DNA of 64,000 bases from Clarireedia homoeocarpa (taxonomy: Eukaryota > Ascomycota > Leotiomycetes > Helotiales > Rutstroemiaceae), in assembly GCA_001465935.1 (NCBI GenBank), contig LNKV01000030.1, forward strand, positions 542,428 to 606,427. The letters run 5' to 3'. Below are positions 22,847 through 33,718 of the stretch, in pieces. How positions within the stretch are numbered: position 1 is the stretch's first letter; each line of letters opens with the position of its first letter. The notes beneath the pieces are model-generated. The model was not told where the DNA came from. It ran no database searches and was given only the letters and a program-made list of their open reading frames with translations. The translations under genes were made by a program, and so were the position numbers.

Positions 22847-24423
22847 TTATCTCCATGTGAGTTTTCCGTTATCCGATTTCGTCGTTTTCCTGTTGAGGAT
22901 TTCTGTGACGACCTCCTTCACACCTTGCTTGCCTTCGGTCAATTGCAAGAAGTGGTTGATCACCTGGAAGGTAGATTTTGGACCATGCTTCACAACCCTT
23001 TCAACTTCCTCTTCCGTGGGTGCACCGAAGCTGAACGGATACTCACGATAATCACGGTCATTCAATAGTCGCAATCTTTCTTTGCCCTCAACGGCGAAGA
23101 AGGGTTCGGCGATTCTGGATCCGGGCTCGATTTCTTCCAGCGTTTTGGGTTGCCACTGGGGATCGCCAGTTTTCCGGATAAGAAGTGCATCTACACCTTC
23201 CGTAAAGTCCGGATGATGCATAAACTTAGTAGCAATTTGATGTTCCCGCTGGAATGTCTCGGCTATTGACCAGTTCATACCAAGGCGCATTTGATGCAGT
23301 GCCACATGGACACTTGTAGGTGATCGTTTGTGCAGGGTCTCAAGAGTTTTCTCCGCCCACTCCTTGGTTTCTCCTTCCTCGGCCTTCAAAGCTGTAATTA
23401 TGTCGGCCACACTTTCTTGGCCAAAACATCGGTCAATTGCATTTCGTAACTCGCCGCTGATCAGTATAGGCTCATCGTGCGGCAATCCAGTGCAATACTC
23501 CTCGATAGTAGAATTGATCAGCTTCGCCCTCTCCTCCAAACTGTGGTAGTCCTTAAATCGAAGTTCGGCTAAACGCTTTTCCAGTCCGGGTAGAGAGGTC
23601 GAATGGATGTAATGTGTTGCAATACCTGCATAGAACGCATTCACGCCTTTCAATCTCTCGCTGGTCAAAGCAAGATAAGTTCCGATCGCTCCCGCCATCC
23701 TAGGAAGGAAGAAAGATGCTCCAACATCAGGGAAAAAACCAATTGTAGTCTCTGGCATAGCAAAAAGGGTTCTTTCCGTAGCTATCCGGAAAGGAGCATG
23801 TATACTAAGCCCTACTCCACCACCCATTGTAATGCCGTCCAGGAAAGCAATGTACGGCTTGGTGTATGTTGCGATAAGGTGATCCAGCTTGTATTCAAGT
23901 GCAAAATAATCACTCGATCTTTGTTGACCTTCTAACCCTTCCTTGTTAGCTGTAGCGAGAGCCGTCACATCTCCACCAGCACAGAAAGCTTTGGGCGGCA
24001 GTCCTTTGGGTCCTGGTTCTCTTGGGCTTGCTCCTTTGATAATAATCACGTTCGCCATATCAGACTTTGCCCATTCCCGTAGTCTTGGTACAATTTTCCG
24101 AATCATCGATCCATTGAGGGAGTGTAATTTTGCCGGTCTATTAAGTTCGATCGTCCTCACACCATATAAAGTATTGAACAACACATCCTCCTTCTCGTCT
24201 CCTTCCAACTCCCTGATCGTATCCTGCTGTTCCTCCGACGCTGTACTCATCTACACCGATGAATCAGTACCTCTAACGAAAACAGTAGACCTAGTAAAAT
24301 TCCCAAACATACCTGAGCTCTCCCCACCATCGCTGGATTGATTATCTTAGCTCTCAGTGGCATACTTAAGCCGTAAGAGCGGAACCCCGCTCCAACTCTA
24401 CAACCCAATGATCTTGTAAACAT
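22847..24423 (-). CDS. 3-hydroxyisobutyryl-CoA hydrolase, mitochondrial (HIBCH/Ehd3 type)
   Basis: Two exons, 24423-24313 and 24250-22847, encode 504 residues. The first exon (MFTRSLGCRVGAGFRSYGLS...) is a mitochondrial presequence; the ATG at 24250 that opens the large exon would yield an untargeted protein. The intron is GTATGT...GTGTAG. The crotonase fold shows TIELNRPAKLHSLNGSMI, the oxyanion-hole loop PKAFCAGGDVTALA and DGITMGGGVGLSIHAPFRIA. The catalytic segment FAMPETTIGFFPDVGASFFL carries the Glu and Asp typical of HIBCH. It hydrolyses 3-hydroxyisobutyryl-CoA in valine breakdown in the mitochondrial matrix. Family length is about 380 in animals and 500 in yeast. It is divergent from SmD2. 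Confidence 0.93.
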
Positions 24424-24666
24424 CAAGAACGACAATCACCGGGAGTATCAGATAAGGGATTTGGAAGGGGAATGCGGAGAAAGCCCAAATGAATTTCTCA
24501 TTTGCCTCGGAGCAGGTTCGGTTACGGCCGCCCGCAAAATTTAAGGTTTAACGCTAAACCCAACATAGAGCTCGCGGGTCGCGCATAGCAATTTTTGGTG
24601 CTGGAAACCTTTAACGACGTGCCTATTAGTGATTATCTGCGTCTTCGAAATCAGAACATCACAATC
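24424..24666. promoter_or_regulatory. 243-bp bidirectional promoter, HIBCH and SmD2
   Basis: The whole interval between the opposing ATGs. It contains the near-palindromic stretch TTAAGGTTTAACGCTAAACC at about 24541-24560. Confidence 0.5.
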
Positions 24667-25302
24667 ATGGCGGACGCAAAGATACAGTGAGACCTCTTGC
24701 CGACCTTCTTATTATTTTGACCTGTATACTGATAATGCACTTAGAGAACTTCTTGCCAAGCCTCGCAACGAGCTTACGTATGTTGTCTACCTTCTGTCTA
24801 CCTGCCTTCTACGATCGCATCCTTTACCACGCATACTAACATCCAATCAGCGAGTTTGAAGTGGCTCAGATTGAGGAGCATGAATTCACATCCGGTCCGT
24901 TATCGCTTCTACAGGTAGCCGTCCGCTCCCACACGCAGGTCCTCATCTCGTGCCGTAACAATCGAAAATTGCTTGCGCGCGTCAAAGCCTTCGATCGCCA
25001 TTGTAATATGGTTCTCGAAAATGTAAAGGAGATGTGGACAGAGAAGCCTAGGTTGAGTGGTGGAGGACAGGGAAGACCGGTTAATAAGGATAGATTTATC
25101 AGTAAGATGTGAGTATTTGTTTCCTTGAATGTTCGATATCTTGAGCAAGGGCAACATCAGAGGGGGATATTTATCGGCGTCCAACGGACTCGAATGGGTC
25201 TTGAGGTTCTAATCTTGACTATTACTCTGGAGATAATGCTCATACATCGAAACTTTTAGGTTTTTGAGAGGAGACTCAGTCATTCTCGTCCTCCTCAGTT
25301 GA
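24667..25302 (+). CDS. small nuclear ribonucleoprotein Sm D2
   Basis: Four exons, 24667-24686, 24745-24777, 24851-25108 and 25260-25302, encode 117 residues (human SmD2 has 118). The tiny first exons give MADAKIQELLAKPRNELT; the last restores FLRGDSVILVLLS and the stop. Sm1 motif: VRSHTQVLISCRNNRKLLAR followed by VKAFDRHCNMVLENV; Sm2: FLRGDSVILVL. The insert KPRLSGGGQGRPVNKDRF between them is typical of D2. SmD2 is one of seven proteins in the Sm ring on U1, U2, U4 and U5 snRNAs, needed for pre-mRNA splicing. Every intron has a clean GT..AG, and phases agree throughout. Confidence 0.95.
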
Positions 25303-25914
25303 GCGGTCAACAGCCATATTTCATGAGAGCTGGACGACAATTGAAGAGACAGATTAGGGGCGGTGAATTCAGAGCATCATAGAATTTGGGCCAGAAGAGA
25401 TAAATGCAAAAGCAATGGGCGTCAAAGGTCGACGGAAATGTCATACCAAAAGTTTCGCTTTGGAACCGACGCAACGTACGGGACAGTGCATGCCAAATAG
25501 GGAACATTTACCCAGAATAGGAAATTATTAAATATACCGGGCCTTCTCCCAGGTTACTTTTGGAGTTTGTGGTAGATGCAGGTGACTTGATATTGTGATT
25601 GTAAAGATCATGCGTCAAGCTCTCCTTACAGGTTAGTTATCCGTCTTTTCTCTCGCCTTTTCATGAAACTCAAGCAATATGATGAACGAATCATAGCTTT
25701 TTAACCCTTAATGGTATCAACCTACCTTGAAGATCCAAAACAACAACACTCTAATTTTTTCCTGATTGCTTTCAATACACTTCTTGCAATTAAGTTCATC
25801 CAGTCATTAGCTTGAGCTGATATTTTGATTTGTGCATAGAATACATTATCATAGCTCGATATATAAATCATCGCTACGAAGAACTGAAGTCCCATCATTC
25901 ACGAGCCGCATTAC
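25303..25914. other. convergent 3' region, SmD2 and DAK
   Basis: About 600 bp, A+T rich, without a supported ORF. It serves as 3' UTR for both flanking genes. Confidence 0.6.
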
Positions 25915-27735
25915 CTAGACCATCTCATAATCCGAATCTCCCAATCCAGCCAGACCTTCAAAGAATTCACTAAGACCCCATGCTCCTGGATCTGGCACCT
26001 GTTCAAACCCTGTACCTCCAATGTAGACTGTTCTTCCCAAGCTGGCCTTCATTCCAATAGTACTCTTGGCTCCTTTCTTTGATGCTTCTGCTGCTTTCTT
26101 GAAATCTCCCGTCTTGTTCAATGTCTCCACGAATGGATGCAAAGCATCCACCAAAGTACGATCTCCTACCTTCGCAGGTGTGTAGCGTGATAAAGCTTCG
26201 GACGCCAATTTCAATGCCTTGGCCCAGACTTCCGGCGTTGCTTCTCCAGCGGAAGCATTTTCTCTGAGCGCGGTCAATAATGAGTTGAGGAAAATAGCAT
26301 ATAGAGCGCCTGATGTGCCGTCCATGGCGTTTTCAACAACTTGAACGATTTTACTGAGGTCTACAACAAGGTCTCCGGACAAGCCTTCCTTGGAGATCAA
26401 GGCCAGGACAGCTAGTATGAGTCAGCGTATGAATACCTAAAGGTTGACGAGACACTTACCCTCAGCACCTCTCTTAAGACCAATTCCGCAATCACCATCT
26501 CCAACTACCGTGTCATATCGAGTAACGTCCGGCTCCGCTGCGATCAATCGCTTGAGTCCAGCCGTCAAAACGGCCTTTGTCGTATCTGCATTCAACTTGA
26601 GTCCGCTAGGTCCGATTTCTTCTTCACTCTTTGCAGAGCCGCTTCTGGTCTCTGTATTTTTGGCCTCCCATGTCTCCTTCTTGATAGGTGCAGTCCAACC
26701 AGAGGCTTCGAAAGGAGCATCTAGTAATTGTAACATGCTTGGACCGCCGATATTTGTATTGACGACGTTGAGTATTGAGATGCTGAACCCCAAGCCATTC
26801 AAGCTAGTCATATAGGTACCAGCAAGAATCCTGACAGGCTTGATGTTGTAGGTCTTCTCCAGCTGACCCACCACCTCAGCTGTAATTCCGCCCAACTCCA
26901 ACACACTGACACCGCCAAGGTTGTTGATTAATAAAACGACCTCATTTGAGTTCACGTTCAGGAATGCTCGATCTTTGTCGTTCTGGTCCAAAAGCTGCGT
27001 AAGCATTCTCTTGACCAACTCCGGCAACTCAACCTTTGCTCTCCCACTTCCAGGCTCGTTATGAATTCCCATTCCAATCTCTAATTCCTCATACTTCAAA
27101 CTCTCAGCAGAATTTGGATCTGGCGGTGCTCGTCCAGGTACATGGACATGATCCAATGAGGCTCCTACACTGACGATATTCTCCGCTGTCAACTTTCCTA
27201 CTTCGTAGACATCTTTCAAACTCGCTCCAGTGGCGGCCAACGCTCCCGTAATCTTGTGGACAAGCACCGTTCCGGCAATACCTCTTCTGCCAACTTTTCC
27301 TGCCTTCTCCCTGCCAACACCAACATCGTCTCCAACTACTAGCATCTCGATTTTGATGCCCGCAGCCTTGGCCTTTTCAACTGCCATGCCAAAGTTCAAC
27401 ACGTCGCCAGTATAATTCATCACTGTAACAAGGATTCCTTTCGAGGTATCGACACGCGACATGACGGCGCGGCGGATTTGTTCGGCAGAAGGAGACGCAA
27501 AGATGGTTCCTGCTACTGAAGCTGCAAGCAATCCATCTCCAACAAAAGCGCCAAAGGACGGCTCGTGGCCACTTCCGCCACCAGATATGATTGATACTTG
27601 AGATCCATGGCCTGGTCTTCGATACACGATCTTGTTTTCTGCGTCGAGAGCAATAGAGGGATTCGTTAAGGTAAGGGCATGAAGGGCTGTGTTGACGAGA
27701 TGTGTCGGGTCGTTGATGAAATGTTTAGCAGCCAT
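25915..27735 (-). CDS. dihydroxyacetone kinase (DAK, glycerone kinase)
   Basis: Two exons, 27735-26460 and 26411-25915 (intron GTAAGT...ACTAG), encode 590 residues, the usual length for fungal single-chain DAKs. The DakK domain (residues about 18-345) has SIISGGGSGHEPSFGAFVG and ASLDHVHVPGR, whose His forms the covalent hemiaminal with dihydroxyacetone. The DakL domain (about 395-585) has YDTVVGDGDCGIGLKRGAEA, with the Asp residues that bind ATP-Mg, and DGTSGALYAIF. The enzyme phosphorylates dihydroxyacetone (and glyceraldehyde) in the cytosol, serving glycerol use and detoxification. An acidic C-terminus (GLGDSDYEMV) follows the catalytic domain. Confidence 0.96.
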
Positions 27736-28172
27736 TGTCTAGTATAGCTTCGTGGATTGGCAATTGCTTTAATCGTGTGCAAAGTAAATGGACGAAGTAG
27801 AAATGAGTAGATCTTGGTATTCTCGTAGTGAAAACAGAGAATTTACAAGAGAGCAGGAAAGAACGAAGGACACAAGCCACGACGGAAGAAATAGTTCCCC
27901 TTTTATCACACCACAAACCTTCTAGGTACCAACATGCGTGTGCGAGTAGATTCGAAGCTCTGAAGCTTGGAAGCGGGGCAGCAGCGGCAATGCGGGGTCA
28001 ATGCAAGGATGTGCAGGTGAGGTAGGCGTGCTGAGGCGTGGTAGGGCACAAAAAATGGGCGTGGGGGGCGAATTCGTGGGGGCGCCAAAACTTTTTCTAG
28101 CTCTGAACCACCAATTCATCTCCATTCGCAAACCTCTCCACTTGTTTCTTCCACAACAAGCAAAAGGTAGCA
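27736..28172. other. intergenic promoter region, DAK (minus) and CSL4 (plus)
   Basis: 437 bp between divergent ATGs. The CSL4-proximal part is G rich on the plus strand (GGGCGTGGGGGGCG near 28058). No ORF is supported. Confidence 0.5.
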
Positions 28173-28882
28173 ATGTCGCAACCGCCACTCGTGGCTGTCC
28201 CGGGCCAATTGCTTGGATCTACGGCTGAATTTCTTCCTGGTCCAGGAACGCACATCTTCTCTTCGAGTCTATACGCGTCGATTCTTGGCCCTATCAAAAC
28301 CGTACAGCCACCCAAACCGAGCGGGCCGCAGAAACGTCCTACGAAGATCACTCCTGCGGCGCCTGCTCAGCTTTCTACGGTGTCAATCGAGCGATCGCTT
28401 TCAGCAACAGATGGAAAGGCCGAGATACTACCGGAGGTCAATAGTGTTGTGTTGTGTCGAGTGACGAGAATCACACCGCGACAAGCTACGGTTGCGATAT
28501 TAGTTGTGGGTGAGACCGTGCTAGATGGAGAATGGCAGGGCTTGATTAGAGTACAGGATGTTAGAGCTACGGAGAAAGATAAAGTTAAGATATTCGAGAG
28601 CTTCAGGCCTGGGGATATTGTTAGAGCGGTGGTGGTGAGTATTTTGTTCTTTGTTCCTGCCAACCCCTATGGATTGAAGGCCAATTGCTGACTACATCCT
28701 GCTTCATATAGATCTCCTTGGGTGATCAATCGAATTATTACTTGAGTACTGCGAGGAATGAATTAGGTGTCATTATGGCGACGAGCGAGGCTGGTAACGC
28801 GATGTACCCAGTTAGCTGGAAGGAATACAAAGATCCGGAGACGGGCCTGAGCGAGAGCAGGAAGGTCGCGAAACCATTCTAG
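28173..28882 (+). CDS. exosome complex component CSL4
   Basis: Two exons, 28173-28634 and 28712-28882, encode 210 residues; the donor is GTGAGT and the acceptor ATATAG. The N-terminal domain PPLVAVPGQLLGSTAEFLPG is the Csl4 signature. It is followed by a linker (residues 50-80) and an S1-like RNA-binding domain: NSVVLCRVTRITPRQATVAI, GLIRVQDVRATEKDK, FRPGDIVRAVVISLGDQSNY and YYLSTARNELGV. The end holds MYPVSWKEYKDPETG. CSL4 is one of the three S1/KH cap subunits of the RNA exosome, which processes and degrades RNA 3' to 5' in nucleus and cytoplasm. Length is close to human EXOSC1 (195). Confidence 0.93.
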
Positions 28883-30616
28883 ACTTTGATATCCCTCTAA
28901 ATCTAGTTTCAACGAAACACTCAGCTTCGCATATACACCTCCTTGATCGATGCTGCCACGGGGACGGAATGTTACATATATGAGTACGGAGTTAAGGTTC
29001 GAGCTAGTGGTAGCCATGGCCACGTGAGAACAATAGGGGGAAATAAATTGGCAAGGAACTACAACTTGTGTGGGAAATCAAACAATACGGCCCTCGAGTC
29101 CTCGCCGTTGGCGGTCCCCGTGTTCTTTATCCTCTCTGCACGTTCCTCATACATGCGATCCGCATATTGGTGACGCACAACTTCTCCGTCGGTAATATGG
29201 CCATGTTGTTATCCATAGTATGGCTCAACAATCTTGTACGGCGTCTTTTGGACAGCACACAGCGGGCCTCAGGAACTATCTACCAAGCTCGGGATCCTTC
29301 ACAGTGTATACGAATCAGCCTGTTTTATTCTCTATATCATAGAACAGAATCTCAAATACGAGTTGGGGGAGGGAGACAGGTATCAAGAGACCCAAAGATG
29401 TCTCACTGTCTGGCAAACCTAACCAGTCTGGTGCTAAACTTCTGGTGCATTCGGGCTCTGCTGATGGAACTCGAGGATGGAACGACTTACTCAAATAAAG
29501 GGCATCTTTGTTCAGTCCGGTTATCTGCACCATTATCAATATCAATAATAATCTAACACCATAAATCATTGTTGTAGATAAGTCATGCCGACTGTTCATC
29601 ACGGAATTCTGTTATAGAATTTAAAAAGTCTTCCAACCATGGTGACCTTCAACTAAATCTTTCGCAGTATCTTTTCTACACTCCTCCAGCACCCGCAACT
29701 GTCCAGTAACCTCAACCAACCTTCCAATGATCTCCTATTCCCCCTTGGCAAACCCCAAATCACATCCTGTATGGCGATACCATCGCAGAACACCCTAACA
29801 TCCAGAGAAGCCGTTTGTGCGCACTGTAAAGGGGAGCTTGCCGAGTTTGAGTCTTTACGAGCAGGAGATCAATGTCTACGAAAAAACTTGTGACACGAAA
29901 ACATGTTAGTACCCTGTCAGAAAGATGTTTTGGATCGTTTTCCATCAAGTCCTTATATCGTGATGTCATGTTCCTAACTTGATATTGTTTTCGTAATCGT
30001 TGATTGTTTTGTAATCTTCCCTTCTCATTGGATAATTGAGGTAGCTGTGTACTTTGTTACACAGACTGTAGTCTGCTTCGGACCGGAGAGTCTGATATTG
30101 ATTCCGCGATGAAGGGTTGTAGTGATACTGCGACGTGGAATTTGCTGGTTTGTTTAAGCCTTGGTGCAGCCTTGGTGGAGCACGGCATGATGCCATTGAC
30201 CGGGCGCTCAAATGCATCGTAAGCGCCATGCTTAGCATGGAACGCCGCACGCCCGACTTCCGTTGCAGATCGAAAAACTCAAAGGGAGAATGAGGCTGTG
30301 GCTACATGATCGTCAGAAATGAATCACGGCCGGGAAATTCCAAAAAGAATTGTAGATTCCTTTATTTGATCGTTTCTATGCTGTAACTATGTTATATTTC
30401 GTACCAGCTACCACGCAGTGTGGCCCATTGAAAGTCACTTGGCGCCAGAGTCCTTGCACATACTGGCGAAGTTCGGCCCATTACCTACCAATAGAACAGG
30501 CGGCTACAAGAGAGTCAGTAATGGTGCTGATTTCATCTTCAACGGTGCGATAGCTCTGTTGTAGTACTTCAACCTAGCTAGATTCCTCAGGTCCTTGTTT
30601 TGGTCTCTTCATCTTT

Positions 30617-31002
30617 CTACCCCTTCTTGCTTTTTGCTTTTGACTTTTGATTTCGGTGAACAGCTCCAGCCTGTGGCGCCTTATCGAAATCTTCCTCCGC
30701 TTCGGCTTCGGTAGCCTTTTCACCATCTTGAGCCTCGCTGGAAATGATGCTCAAAACCGGAACTTGTTGGAGGAGATCACCGTCTCGGTATCTTCCTCGT
30801 GCTCTTTCTGACCACCAGATGTGAGACTAGAAGCCCGGGAGCCACCATAGGGAACGGTAAAAGGCTTTCGTGAATACACTGATGAATCTCTTGTGCAAGG
30901 CATTGCTTCTTTGGATGCCTGTATCAGGTTGCTTTCGACAGGAGTTTTTAAGAAGTCGAATATGTCGTCGTTCCCGCCTCTGTCACCGACTGAAACCGTC
31001 AA
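30617..31002 (-). pseudogene. frameshifted coding remnant, family unknown
   Basis: The 5' part (31002-30751 frame) reads NDDIFDFLKTPVESNLIQAS then PYGGSRASSLTSGGQKEHEE. Near 30770 the sense passes to another frame reading GDLLQQVPVLSIISSEAQDG and KATEAEAEEDFDKAPQAGAV, with a Lys-rich end KSKAKSKKG before TAG at 30617. The amino-acid bias on both sides is coding-like and the change is consistent with one indel. No ATG-led intact version and no recognisable domain. Confidence 0.35.
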
Positions 31003-31862
31003 TAGTATTAGAGGTAACTGGACTTATATGCTTGGGGCACAAATTCGGAGGCTTGCACCTGGTAGGAGAAGTCTTGTGCTTTAGTACCTGCATGACTAAT
31101 TTGGCTGAACTGTACCTTAATAATAGTATTAATTAGAATCATAAACGATCCAATAATATCGGTCCCTCATGTCACGCTTGTATCTGGGACAAACACTGCG
31201 ATCCACCATGTTGCTGCTGGTATTTGCAAGGGTCGTTCACGGAACATCATCTGGCTTCCTATGAGATTTGAGAATCAACAGCTATTGCCTGGGGCATATG
31301 AGTACTAGCTCTAGGACTGGCAAGCCCTGCACGCCCCGCACGCCCCGCGCCCCGTATCCGCTGGCTTGACCCGACTTTAAACTTGCCGATACTTTCTTTC
31401 CACGTGTTTCGTGAAGCAGTAACTATGCGTAACATAACCTTCACCGACTCCAGCCCAGTCAAATGATGCGGTTGCATCTGCAGAAGCAAGCAATTTGAAC
31501 ACCGAGTCATACCCCGCATAGATAAACTACATCTCTGTGCCAGGGCGTAGAGATACGCCATCGTGGTATCATCGTCGATCTATGCATAGTGCAACTATGT
31601 ACGCCCTGCTCTGACGACCCAAAAGCCCCCAGATGGTCCAGACGCCGGACAGGAAAAATACCCTTATGCTCCGGTCGTCTGAAAATCAAGTTCGACGCAG
31701 ATGGTAGGACGGTTGTAAAAGTCGGGAATCGCAATGAATGCGACCAAGCATTGACGATGAGAAGTTCCGGTCGAATTGTGGTGGGAGTGGTTGGTCAAGA
31801 CAACTCCAATCAGACGAGCACGTAAACAATCCCGCAATAAATGCCTTAATTGATTGCGGGGT

Positions 31863-31866
<4 letters not shown>

Positions 31867-31902
<36 letters not shown>
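31867..31902. repeat. run of 36 T
   Basis: An uninterrupted T36 on the plus strand. Read on the minus strand it could be the A-tail of a retroposed sequence, but I find no flanking duplication. A slipped homopolymer or assembly artefact is equally possible. Confidence 0.8.
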
Positions 31903-31903
<1 letters not shown>

Positions 31904-33718
31904 GTTTAAATCTCCTGATTGATATGCAGACCGCAGGACAGCATGTCAGTACTGTGCATAGGATAATTTGTGCCGATGCAGGAAAATGATTCGCATTTTC
32001 GCTGTTAGTATGTTAGCATAATATATGCAGTGTTCCCAGCGATCGCACAGTTTTTCCTTTGTATGTATATGTAATTGCGTGTGCATGCATGAAGGCTGTA
32101 CTGAATCAGTATCTATTAGATAGACCTGGCATAATTCTCAATGCTTTGTCCAAGCCACAATCCTTCGACCGGGGGGCTAACCCTTTTCGTAGGCTTATGC
32201 TTCGTAACAACCCTTAATCCCGAAAGCTATCAGCATCGAAATCATGGTTTCTCTTATGCACTACTGAAGAGCGTACATTCTTCGCATAGACAGGCCGTAG
32301 CCGTTCTGGTGACAAGTTTGACTGGTATGCATATGCAGCTGCAAAGTCAAACTTATCACTATCAGTCTGGCATCTCAGGACGGCTCAAGATCAGCTTGAC
32401 TTGGGATTCATTCTTTTTGGTTGAATTTCAGTACAATAATCCTCGCGTGGTAAATTCGATTGTCCGCTGATTTGTCAATTGAAATTCTCAACGCCCGAAC
32501 TAAATCTTCATTTATGAAAATTAAATGAGGCTTTACGGATGATCATTCTATTGCAGGATTCCTCATTCTTCGGTGAGCGTCCTGAAAGTTCGGTGAGTGG
32601 AATGATCGGAGAAGTCGGCGCCTTGTGGCCTCTTGTGGTTTGTTGTTGAAAGCAGGCAGACAGTTCGCAACATAGTTCGCAATTTGCCTTACTCTTCAAC
32701 CGCTGCGAATGTTCTCACGGCTGCTATTCCCATGCCGTAATATGACGATTTCTGTAAAGCTTCAATGGTTCACTGTGTCTGTGAATCCGTGTCCCATTTG
32801 CCAAGTCGTCGAAGTGTATCTCCTTGATGCGGTGTGTGATTCTTTTGCTGCCGAGACAGAAAGTTCTTTTGCCATACGATCGTAAATGCGACGGAACTTA
32901 CGCCTGTGCGACACTTGCAGCCTTGTAAAATTGCTTTTGTACGTAGATTTTGAGATAGCAGGGGCGCTTTCCAGGTGTGGCTTCTCGTGGTGTACCCGAT
33001 AGGATTGCTGAGGAGGTAAATGCCTTCCAAGACCTAGGTCTATCGAAAAGGTGACCCGTCTAGAGTCCTCCCCTACTTCCTTCTAGTCTGCCTACTAGTA
33101 TGCCCCGTTAGTAACTGATTGTCTATAGTTTGACGGATAGAGCCTCGGTTTTTTGCGAAACACCCATGGTTGCCTGCGCAGAACTAAGACATAGCCTTGT
33201 TCGTTGGTTCCTCGAGGCGTGCATGAGCAGAGCCTGATCGCATGACAAAGTCAATTCGGGCGCAGAGCGGCACCTACCTTGGTTTCGAATCATATCCGGC
33301 TGTCTAGGATCAACTGTGTTCATTCGGAATGAGTCGCGGAAACCGTTATTCACACATTCCTCTGTTGCACAAAACAGTACTCGGTGACTAACTCTGTAAT
33401 TGTGCAACCCCACCCCACCTTATTTTGTTCCCCTCCATTTCAACACACCAGATAGACCTCCATATGCACTTTATAATTTTGTCTGAAGATAAATCTTCAC
33501 ACCTGCCACTCGCAGTTAACGTACTCGCAAGCCTCACTATACTCCATATCTTAACACGAGGAACTAAGTGCGGCTTAAGCCGTCACGTCTAGTTATAGCC
33601 TCACCGTCCGCCAACCTCGCAATTCACCTCTTCCTCACCACTGCCATAAAAATCACTTTGGCTAGCATAGCTCTTGCACTTTCACAAAAATACTCGCAAC
33701 ACAGTTGTCCCTACCAAA

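Larger units (their letters stand above)
28883..33718. other. 4.8-kb gene-poor region with coding remnants
   Basis: No intact gene is supported. A 38-codon minus frame at 29621-29734 (reads EIIGRLVEVTGQLRVLEECR, ends GWKTF) looks like a C-terminal coding scrap but is cut by a stop. A second, larger remnant at 30617-31002 is listed separately, as is a 36-T run. The 33.4-33.7 kb end is C+T rich and probably the leader/promoter of the next gene. Confidence 0.5.

Noticed and set aside
29068..29556. 162-codon plus frame downstream of CSL4
   Set aside because: Translation looks random, and it begins in the CSL4 3' region.
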